A stretch of DNA of 16,429 nt from Gammaproteobacteria bacterium. GTDB taxonomy: Bacteria; Pseudomonadota; Gammaproteobacteria; Pseudomonadales; Azotimanducaceae. The translations under genes were made by a program, and so were the position numbers. The stretch is taken from contig VXPR01000557.1 of NCBI GenBank assembly GCA_009839405.1, positions 1 to 16,429 on the forward strand, written 5' to 3'. The notes below the pieces were generated by a model, which searched no databases, had not been told where the DNA came from, and saw only the letters and a list, made by a program, of their open reading frames with translations. Positions 11,020 through 16,429 of the stretch are shown one piece after another (the stretch's first letter is position 1; every line of letters begins with the position of its first letter).

Positions 11020-13686
11020 TCAGGCTGGCAGGGTCTTCTCCAGGTCCAACCCAGCTTCGTTGGCGAACGTAAGCGCATCCTGCACGTTCGCGCGGTTGGC
11101 GCGGGCTAGGGTTGAGAGAGCGGCGAAGGCGATCCAGTCGCGAGAGACTTCGAAGTAATCGCGCAGGTCCTCGCGGGATTCGGAAAGGCCGTAGCCGTCG
11201 GTGCCGAGGACGGTGCAGGCATTTGGCAGCCAGCGCGTGATGGAGAGGGGGAGCGCTTTCATGTAGTCGGAGGCGGCGACAAAAATGCCTTCTTCGCCTT
11301 CGAGCAGCGTTTCGACGTAGGGGCGTTCGTCGGAGTCGCCGGCGGACATTAGCTGGGCCCGTTCCGCCGCCATGCCCTGGCGGGCGAGTTCGGTGTAGCT
11401 GGTGACGCTCCACACGTTGACGCGATGGCCAAAGGCGCGCAGGCGTTCCGCCGCCGCCAGGGTCTCGTCCATGATGGCGCCGCTGCCGAGGAGGTTCACG
11501 TCGGCGTCGGCGGTTCGGTGCAGTGCATACATGCCTCGCACGATGCCCTCTTCCGCGCCGTCCGGCATCGGCGGCATCGCGTAGTTCTGGTTGGTGAGGG
11601 TGAGGTAGTAGAAGACATCCTCCTGCTCGGCATACATCCGGCGAATGCCGTCGGTGACGATCACGGCGAGCTCGAAGGCGAAGGCGGGGTCGTAGCTGAC
11701 GAGGTTGGGAATGGTGGCGGCCATGAGATGCGAGTGGCCGTCCTGATGCTGCACGCCTTCGCCGTTCAAGGTAGTGCGCCCCGACGTGCCCCCGAGCAGG
11801 AAGCCCTTGCACATCATGTCGCCGGCGGCCCAGATCATGTCCCCCACTCGCTGAAAGCCGAACATGGAATAGAAGATGTAGAACGGCACCATGGGCAGGC
11901 CGTAGTTGGCGTAGGCGGTGCCGGCGGCGAGGAACGACGCCATGGCGCCAGTCTCGCAAATGCCCTCTTGCAGGATCTGGCCGTCCTCGGCCTCGCGATA
12001 GGGAGCGATGGTGCCGGCGTCCACCGGCTGGTAGTGCTGTCCTTCCGGCGAGTAGATGCCAGCCTGCGGAAACAGCCCGTCCATGCCGAAGGTGCGCGCC
12101 TCGTCCGGCACGATGGGGACGATGTAGCGCGCAAGCGCATCGTCCCGGAGCAGCTTTTGCAGCATCCGCACCATTGCCATCGTGGTGGATATGGCGCGCT
12201 CGCCGGTGCCTTCGAGCATGTCGCGGAAGAGGTCCAAGGGCGGCGGCGCAAGTGCGGGGCAGCGTACCTTGCGTTCGGGAAAGAACCCGCCCAGCGCTTG
12301 CCGTCGCTCGATCAGATATTGGCTCTCGGGGCTGTCGGGTTCTGGCCGGTAGAACGCCGCGCGGTCGATGTCGTCCTCGGCCATGACGACGCCGAGCCGG
12401 TGCGCCAGCCCGCGCCGCTCGTCCGCGGAGAGGAATTTCTTCTGATGCACCGTGTTGCTGCCCTCGACGCGGGGCCCCAAGCCGTCTCCCTTCACGGTCT
12501 TGAGCAGCAGCACGCAAGGTTTGCCGGTCACTTGCTGGGCCTGGCGAAAGGCGGCGTAGATCTTCTTGTGGTCGTGGCCGCCACGGCGGATGGAGCGGAT
12601 CTCCTCGTCGGTGAGGGCGCTCATCAAGCGCTTGAGGGCAGGATTGTCCTCCACCCAATGCTCACGCACGAAATCGCCGGGGGAGACGGTGTACATCTGG
12701 TAGTCGCCGTCCACCGCCTGCTCCATCCGCGCTTCGAGGATGCCGTCCACGTCGCGTTCGAGCAGCACGTCCCAGCCCCCGCCCCAGATCACCTTGATGA
12801 CGTGCCAGTCTGCCCCGCGAAAGGCCCGTTCGAGCTCTTGGATGATCTTGCCGTTGCCTCGCACCGGGCCGTCAAGGCGTTGCAGGTTGCAGTTCACCAC
12901 CAGCACGAAGTTGTCGAGGCGCTCGCGGGCGGCGATGTTGATGGTGCCGAGCACCTCCGGCTCGTCCGATTCGCCATCGCCGATGAAGGTCCAGATCTTG
13001 CCGCCGTTCTTTGCCTTGAGCCCCCGATGCTCGAGATACTTGGCGAAGCGCGCCTGATAGATGGCGCTCGGTGTCGAAAGCCCCATGCTGGCGCAGGGCA
13101 TCTGCCAGAACCAGGGCATCCGGCGCGGGTGCGGATAGGAAGGCAGGCCGCCGCCGTCGGCAAGTTCGCGGCGGAAGTTGGCAAGCTCCTCTTCGCCGAG
13201 CCTGCCCTCGAAGAAGGCGCGGGCGTAGATGCCGGGCGACGTGTGCGCTTGAAAATGCACCTGATCGCCGCCGTAGTCGTCGCTCTTGGTGCGAAAGATG
13301 TGGTTGAGCCCCACTTCCATCATGGTCGAGGCGGAAAGATAGGTGGCGATGTGGCCGCCGACGCCGGAGCCGCTGTCGTAGGCCTGCAGCACCATCGCCG
13401 CCGCATTCCAGCGCAGGATGTTCTCGATGCGCGTTTCGAGTTCGATGTCGCCCGGATACGGGGGCTGGTCGCGCAAGGGAATGGTGTTCTTGTAGGGGGT
13501 GTTGAGCGCCGCGTCCGTGAGCACAACGCCAGCCCGCGACAGCTCGTGCTGCAGCCGGCTCATCAGCTTCTTGGCGCCTTCGCCGCCTCTCTCCGAGAGC
13601 ACGCCGGCAAGCGCCTCGATCCATTCCTGCTGCTCGAACTCCCAATCGTCGTCCGCGCGCGAGGCGATGTGTTCCTGCGTGGCCAC
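11020..13686 (-). CDS. aceE: Pyruvate dehydrogenase E1 component, homodimeric type
   Basis: This is the E1 subunit of the pyruvate dehydrogenase complex: ThDP-dependent decarboxylation of pyruvate and transfer of the acetyl group to lipoyl-E2. The product matches E. coli AceE end to end. Landmarks include SPGIYARAFFEGRL, YPHPRRMPWFWQMP, the ThDP/Mg motif GDGESDEPE with NCNLQRLDGPV after it, RGGHDHKKIYAAF, VHQKKF (His conserved), DEARTFGMDGLFPQ, YSMFGFQRVGD, GGTSGRTTLNGEG and VLGTDGYGLSESRE. The GTG at 13686 gives 888 residues, against 887 in E. coli, and begins just before the conserved WEFEQQEWIEAL region. The frame also has an ATG at 13737, adding 17 unlikely residues (PRGLLSLIRCCRYSR). Neither start has a good ribosome site. 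TATTCT ends 7 nt before the GTG, so a leaderless message is possible. aceF and lpd are absent from this window. Confidence 0.97.
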   Translation of the reverse strand: MATQEHIASRADDDWEFEQQEWIEALAGVLSERGGEGAKKLMSRLQHELSRAGVVLTDAALNTPYKNTIPLRDQPPYPGDIELETRIENILRWNAAAMVLQAYDSGSGVGGHIATYLSASTMMEVGLNHIFRTKSDDYGGDQVHFQAHTSPGIYARAFFEGRLGEEELANFRRELADGGGLPSYPHPRRMPWFWQMPCASMGLSTPSAIYQARFAKYLEHRGLKAKNGGKIWTFIGDGESDEPEVLGTINIAARERLDNFVLVVNCNLQRLDGPVRGNGKIIQELERAFRGADWHVIKVIWGGGWDVLLERDVDGILEARMEQAVDGDYQMYTVSPGDFVREHWVEDNPALKRLMSALTDEEIRSIRRGGHDHKKIYAAFRQAQQVTGKPCVLLLKTVKGDGLGPRVEGSNTVHQKKFLSADERRGLAHRLGVVMAEDDIDRAAFYRPEPDSPESQYLIERRQALGGFFPERKVRCPALAPPPLDLFRDMLEGTGERAISTTMAMVRMLQKLLRDDALARYIVPIVPDEARTFGMDGLFPQAGIYSPEGQHYQPVDAGTIAPYREAEDGQILQEGICETGAMASFLAAGTAYANYGLPMVPFYIFYSMFGFQRVGDMIWAAGDMMCKGFLLGGTSGRTTLNGEGVQHQDGHSHLMAATIPNLVSYDPAFAFELAVIVTDGIRRMYAEQEDVFYYLTLTNQNYAMPPMPDGAEEGIVRGMYALHRTADADVNLLGSGAIMDETLAAAERLRAFGHRVNVWSVTSYTELARQGMAAERAQLMSAGDSDERPYVETLLEGEEGIFVAASDYMKALPLSITRWLPNACTVLGTDGYGLSESREDLRDYFEVSRDWIAFAALSTLARANRANVQDALTFANEAGLDLEKTLPA

Positions 13687-13735
13687 GGTGCGAGAATACC
13701 GACAACAGCGGATCAGCGACAGGAGACCACGCGGC

Positions 13736-14521
13736 ATGGACGCAAAGACCTACCACACGGATCACTGGCGCACGATCGAGGACGAACGCATCGAGCGCTA
13801 CGAGCGCATGTTCGTGTGGCGGGAAGGTCATGCGGAACTCCTCGCTCTGCTGGAGCTCGCGCCGGGCTGCCGGGTGATGGACTACGGCTGCGGCCCCGGC
13901 TTCGTCTCGATTGGCATGGCGGGGATGGTCGCGCCGGGAGGACAGGTGCATGGCGTGGACATCAACGCCCGCTTCGTCGCCGACGCCACGGGCCGCGCCG
14001 CCGGCACCGACAACGCCTCCTTCCACCTGTTGCAGGACGGCCACATCCCCCTCGCCGACGGCGCCGTCAACCGGGCCCTCTGCAAGAACGTGCTGGAATA
14101 CGTGCCCGACCTCTCCGCCACGTTGGCGGAGTTCCACCGCGTAATCGAACCCGGCGGTCGCCTGCTCGCCATCGACAGCGACTGGGGCTTCGTCATCGTA
14201 GAGCCTTGGGGAAGGGCCGTGACGGAACGCTTTTTCGCCGCCGCGGCTCCAGCATTCAAGGAACCGGAAATCGGGCGCAGTCTTCGTGGCCACCTACTGG
14301 ACGCCGGCTTCGAGGACGTTCAGGTGACGATTCGCGCCGGCGCCGACACCGAAGGCGGCAGCCTGCTAGTCCTGCGCAACATGGCAAGCTACGCCACGCA
14401 GTTTGATCTGTTGTCGAGCGAAGAGGCGGGGGCGCTGTTGGCGCAGGCCGAGACCGCAGTTGAAGAGGGCCGGTTCCTGTTCTCCCTGCCGCAGTTTCTG
14501 GTAACGGCAACTCGTCCCTGA
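13736..14521 (+). CDS. Class I SAM-dependent methyltransferase
   Basis: This 261-residue protein has the UbiE/Methyltransf_11-like Rossmann fold. SAM-binding motif I is VMDYGCGPGFVS (47-58), Asp75 in VHGVDINARFV fits the acidic residue that binds the ribose, and NRALCKNVLEYVPDL (112-126) and VIEPGGRLLAIDSDW (136-150) match the later motifs. It is cytosolic, with no signal peptide. The substrate cannot be told; these enzymes methylate quinones, natural products, arsenic or other small molecules. The frame is open upstream, but the ATG at 13736 has AGGAGA about 10 nt before it and the fold starts just after. It is divergent from aceE with only 49 nt between the likely starts. Confidence 0.88.
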   Translation: MDAKTYHTDHWRTIEDERIERYERMFVWREGHAELLALLELAPGCRVMDYGCGPGFVSIGMAGMVAPGGQVHGVDINARFVADATGRAAGTDNASFHLLQDGHIPLADGAVNRALCKNVLEYVPDLSATLAEFHRVIEPGGRLLAIDSDWGFVIVEPWGRAVTERFFAAAAPAFKEPEIGRSLRGHLLDAGFEDVQVTIRAGADTEGGSLLVLRNMASYATQFDLLSSEEAGALLAQAETAVEEGRFLFSLPQFLVTATRP

Positions 14522-14732
14522 CGCAGTTCGTAAGAGAAAGCCCTGCCCTTGGAGGGAAGGCAGAATGCAGCAACGGTGGTGGCGCGCCGACCCAACGCCC
14601 CGTACGCCGCAATCCCTGAACCAAGCCCCTCCTGTCACTCCCCTGTCCTTTCTTCGGAAAGGGGGCATCCACAGGCTCGAGCAACGTCGGATTGCGGCGC
14701 GTCACCTAGTGCGACGAGACGCGCCTGTCGAC
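14522..14732. other. Intergenic region between convergent genes with repeat-like segments
   Basis: These 211 bases between the methyltransferase and LOG stops show no convincing gene. They hold a short inverted repeat (CTGCC...GGCAG around 14544-14564), the 13-mer CCTGTCACTCCCC at 14631-14643, which recurs inverted at 16381-16393, and a UUCG-capped hairpin. The content resembles other hairpin-rich gaps in this window. Confidence 0.5.
14647..14662. terminator. UUCG-tetraloop hairpin, likely terminator
   Basis: CCTTTC-TTCG-GAAAGG is a 6-bp stem closed by the very stable UUCG loop. Outer CCTGT (14642-14646) and ACAGG (14671-14675) could extend it with an internal loop. It stands between two convergent genes, 125 nt after the methyltransferase stop. 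No T tract follows. Confidence 0.4.
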
Positions 14733-15320
14733 TCAGTCGTCAGTTTTCCACTTGTTGGGGTCGGGCGGTGTCCAGCGTTGCAGGGCGCCCAGGAGTTCCT
14801 TTGGGGCGTCGCCTACCAGGACCGACGCCAAGTGTTGCTGTCGAACGAAGCCTTGTTCCGACACGCGACGCAGGAAGTCCATGAGCGGGTCGTAGAAGCC
14901 GGCGACGTTGAGGAGGCCGGTGGGGCGTTCGTGTATGCCGAGTTGGTTCCAGGTGATGGATTCGAAGAGTTCATCCAAAGTGCCGAAGCCGCCTGGAAGG
15001 GCGATATAGGCGTCGGCGAGTTCCGAGAATCGTTGCTTGCGTTCGTGCAGGGTAGCGACGGTCTCCACCTGCACCCTGGGATGGCCGACTTTTTCGGCTA
15101 GCGGGGCCGTGATGATGCCGATGGCTTCGCCGCCGGCATCGAGGGTGGCGTCTGCCACCTCGCCCATGAGCCCGACGCCGGCGCCACCGTACACAAGGGT
15201 CATCCCTCGCGATGCGAGTTCCCGCCCTAGTTCACTGGCGACAGCTGCATAGCGTGAGTCACGACCGGCGTTTGAGCCGCAGATTACGCATATGGCCTTC
15301 ATGTAACGTATGGCCTTCAT
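14733..15320 (-). CDS. LOG-family protein (cytokinin riboside 5'-monophosphate phosphoribohydrolase-like)
   Basis: LOG-family proteins hydrolyse the N-glycosidic bond of nucleoside 5'-monophosphates, releasing a base and ribose 5-phosphate; many are still labelled 'lysine decarboxylase-like'. This 195-residue protein is normal in length. It shows ICVICGSN-type N-terminal sequence, YGGAGVGLMG (44-53), the HERKQRF motif (92-98) and the diagnostic PGGFGTLDE (109-117). It acts in the cytoplasm; bacterial members are usually nucleotide salvage or housekeeping enzymes, and true cytokinin production would need an isopentenyltransferase, not seen here. The start is ambiguous: ATGs at 15320 and 15302 lie in a duplicated segment, and the shorter form (189 residues) begins MKAICVICGS like most homologues. 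It lies 73 nt downstream of an SDR gene on the same strand. Confidence 0.92.
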   Translation of the reverse strand: MKAIRYMKAICVICGSNAGRDSRYAAVASELGRELASRGMTLVYGGAGVGLMGEVADATLDAGGEAIGIITAPLAEKVGHPRVQVETVATLHERKQRFSELADAYIALPGGFGTLDELFESITWNQLGIHERPTGLLNVAGFYDPLMDFLRRVSEQGFVRQQHLASVLVGDAPKELLGALQRWTPPDPNKWKTDD

Positions 15321-15324
15321 GTAA
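15291..15324. repeat. Tandem duplication over the LOG start codon
   Basis: TATGGCCTTCATGTAA occurs at 15291-15306 and again, unchanged, at 15309-15324, a period of 18 nt. Each copy carries an ATG in the same LOG reading frame, so the N-terminal MKAI and the upstream TTAC context are both duplicated. Because the period is a multiple of three, both starts remain usable. Confidence 0.85.
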
Positions 15325-15366
15325 AGAGGTTATCTCGGTTATGCCTTGGGCGTCGGTAGGGCGAGA

Positions 15367-15388
15367 GGCCCTCCTTCCAGAAGGGGCC
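15367..15388 (-). terminator. Hairpin just after the SDR stop
   Basis: GGCC at 15367-15370 pairs with GGCC at 15385-15388, and CCTTC (15373-15377) pairs with GAAGG (15380-15384), leaving a 2-nt bulge and a tight loop. It begins 5 nt downstream of the SDR stop on the minus strand. It could end or attenuate SDR transcription before the LOG gene. There is no T tract. Confidence 0.3.
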
Positions 15389-15393
15389 GTCCC

Positions 15394-16179
15394 TCAGTCT
15401 TCCATGTACCGTTCCTGCAGCCGCCTCATGCCGCCGAGCCAACGGTCTGGATCGGCGACTTTGCGGCGCCTGTATTCGTTCACGATCTCGTGGGGGAGGG
15501 CGAAGAAACGCTCCTCGTCGATGGCCTCGACGCACACTTGCGCCACCACCTCCGGTTCGAGCAAGCCGTCGACGCTAGCGACGCTGGCCGCGTTGGGATT
15601 GGCCGAGTTCGGGCCGGTCATGTTGGTGCGCACCGCCTGCGGACAGAGCACCGTCACACGAATGCCGTCGCGGTGGTGAGTGATGGACAGCCATTCGGCC
15701 AATGCCACTGCAGCGTGCTTGGTCACCGCATAGGTCACCGAGCCAATCTGGGTCAGAAGCCCCGCCGCCGATGCCGTGCTGAACAGATACCCGCCGCCAC
15801 GTGCCGCCATGCGCGGCACCAGATGCCGTGCCGCCCACACGTGCGACATGGTGTTGATGCGCCAGATGCGATCCCACATCTCGTCCGGCTCGTCGATGCC
15901 CTTGCCTTCGGCGATTCCCGCATTGGAACAGAAGAGGTCAATGGCGCCGTGCTCGGATTCCGTGGTCTCGATCAACCGAACGATGTCGGCTTCACTCCCC
16001 ACATCGACGGTCTGCGCCGACCCGCCGATTTCGTCCGCAACCGCCTGAGCCCCAGCGCCGTCGATGTCCACGCACACCACATGCCGCGCCCCCTCCGGCC
16101 CGGCAAAGACGCGCGCAAGCGCTCGGCCAATACCACTTGCCGCTCCAGTCACCACCACGACCTTGTCTCGAACTCTCAC
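15394..16179 (-). CDS. Classical short-chain dehydrogenase/reductase
   Basis: This 261-residue SDR has every classical motif. Counting from the GTG, these are TGAASGIG (11-18), SNAG at about 85-88, Ser137 in FSTASAAG and Tyr150/Lys154 in TYAVTKHA. VCVDIDG after the second strand puts an Asp at the cofactor ribose, favouring NAD+. The C-terminal RRKVADPDRWLGGMRRLQERY is seen in many unassigned SDRs of proteobacteria and actinobacteria that act on hydrophobic alcohols or ketones. The substrate is unknown. The GTG at 16179 is preferred. It starts at the fold with GAGG upstream, whereas the ATG at 16245 would add 22 odd residues and lies inside a palindromic repeat. It is followed at 73 nt by the LOG gene on the same strand. 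Confidence 0.9.
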   Translation of the reverse strand: MRVRDKVVVVTGAASGIGRALARVFAGPEGARHVVCVDIDGAGAQAVADEIGGSAQTVDVGSEADIVRLIETTESEHGAIDLFCSNAGIAEGKGIDEPDEMWDRIWRINTMSHVWAARHLVPRMAARGGGYLFSTASAAGLLTQIGSVTYAVTKHAAVALAEWLSITHHRDGIRVTVLCPQAVRTNMTGPNSANPNAASVASVDGLLEPEVVAQVCVEAIDEERFFALPHEIVNEYRRRKVADPDRWLGGMRRLQERYMED

Positions 16180-16229
16180 CCAACACCCGCCTCGAACCGC
16201 CGAACTCGGAATGGTAACCCGCGGGGACT

Positions 16230-16278
16230 GGCCAGCAGTTCGCACAGCGAACTGCCGACGCCCGTCAGGGCGCGCTAG
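16230..16278 (-). repeat. Dispersed palindromic repeat, copy 2 (inverted)
   Basis: Read on the minus strand, this element begins CTAGCGCGCCCTG and ends CTGCTGGCC, like copy 1 at 3056-3104, and is the same length. Its hairpin is a perfect 9-bp stem, GCAGTTCGC-ACA-GCGAACTGC on the plus strand (16235-16255). Compared with copy 1 the stem differs on both arms in a compensating way, so the hairpin rather than the exact bases appears conserved. It lies just upstream of the SDR start. Confidence 0.7.
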
Positions 16279-16429
16279 GAGCCTGCGCCGTAGAAGACGG
16301 CGCTTGCGCCGGAGTTGAGACCCCCCCTGCGAGAAGCCCCCCCTCCGAAAAGCGAGGCGCTTTTCGACTCCCCCGCAAGGGGGGAGTGACAGGAAGGCCC
16401 TCGCATCCCCAACGACCGCGGTGGCGCGC
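16279..16429. other. Hairpin-rich non-coding end region
   Basis: No gene is seen here. In order there are three features: GCGCCGT-AGAAG-ACGGCGC (16285-16303, 7 bp); CGAAAAGCG-AGG-CGCTTTTCG (16346-16366, 9 bp); and ACTCCCCC paired with GGGGGAGT (16367-16387, 8 bp). The last two abut. The 13-mer GGGGAGTGACAGG (16381-16393) is the inverse of 14631-14643. Together with copy 2 of the 49-nt repeat just upstream, this looks like a cluster of repeated palindromic elements, not a regulatory RNA, although the latter cannot be excluded. Confidence 0.55.
16321..16352. repeat. Two tandem 16-nt units with C7 tracts
   Basis: CCCCCCCTGCGAGAAG (16321-16336) is followed directly by CCCCCCCTCCGAAAAG (16337-16352), 14 of 16 positions identical. 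The second unit runs into the left arm of the 9-bp hairpin at 16346. Homopolymer lengths here may be affected by sequencing error. Confidence 0.65.

Noticed and set aside
10823..12658. 611-codon minus-strand frame overlapping aceE
   Set aside because: It is an alternative frame of aceE and the antitoxin, Arg/His-rich and without motifs. The aceE frame is clearly the coding one.
11425..14406. 993-codon open frame on the plus strand
   Set aside because: It lies antisense to aceE and runs into the methyltransferase gene in another frame. The translation is His/Gly/Val/Ala-rich with no recognisable domain, whereas the opposite strand is an intact AceE. It is a shadow of codon bias in GC-rich DNA.
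16180..16245. Longer start (ATG 16245) for the SDR
   Set aside because: The added 22 residues do not resemble an SDR N-terminus, and the ATG lies within the hairpin of the dispersed repeat. The GTG at 16179 starts at the fold.
1..16429. CRISPR array, tRNA, rRNA, insertion sequence or phage genes
   Set aside because: No regularly spaced repeats, cloverleaf sequences, rRNA stretches, transposase or phage-like proteins were found in either strand by reading.

Overview
This is a GC-rich (about two thirds G+C by eye), densely coded stretch of a bacterial chromosome. The best guess for its source is an uncultured Proteobacterium, probably gammaproteobacterial. The homodimeric (E. coli-like) pyruvate dehydrogenase E1, the 390-residue PGK and the many lipid-type SDR and PhyH enzymes point that way. 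No rRNA, tRNA, CRISPR array, IS element or phage gene was seen. No stretch longer than 300 bases lacks a gene.

Left part (1-3142). A minus-strand gene string reads an atypical SDR (2280-2981), phosphoglycerate kinase (1084-2256), an ankyrin-repeat protein (110-1084) and the first 35 codons of a membrane-anchored protein running off the window (1-106). Spacings are 23, -1 and 3 nt, so this is very probably one operon. Divergent from it is a small avidin-family protein with no signal peptide (3143-3502).

Middle (3581-10013). A large FAD/NAD(P)-binding oxidoreductase (-) is divergent from an exported beta-propeller/di-haem cytochrome c protein (+). Next come a PhyH-type dioxygenase (-), whose distal iron-ligand segment is replaced by a G/C homopolymer tract, and a divergent SDR resembling the 3-hydroxyacyl-CoA dehydrogenase domain of peroxisomal MFE-2 (+).

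Right part (10053-16429). A PIN-toxin/antitoxin operon (-) has a recognisable promoter interleaved with three operator half-sites. The antitoxin is an apparent fusion of a KfrA-like helical DNA-binding region to an AbrB-type domain. Upstream is aceE (-), divergent from a SAM methyltransferase (+). Then come a LOG-family phosphoribohydrolase (-) with a duplicated start-codon region and a classical SDR (-). The final 250 bases are non-coding and packed with hairpins. They include a second, inverted copy of a 49-nt element found upstream of the avidin gene, so the genome probably carries a dispersed palindromic repeat family.

Most genes look like ordinary metabolism. The items most worth a second look are the toxin-antitoxin fusion with its operator, the cytoplasmic avidin, the Tyr-less SDR in the pgk operon, the propeller/di-haem/EF-hand protein and the dispersed repeats.
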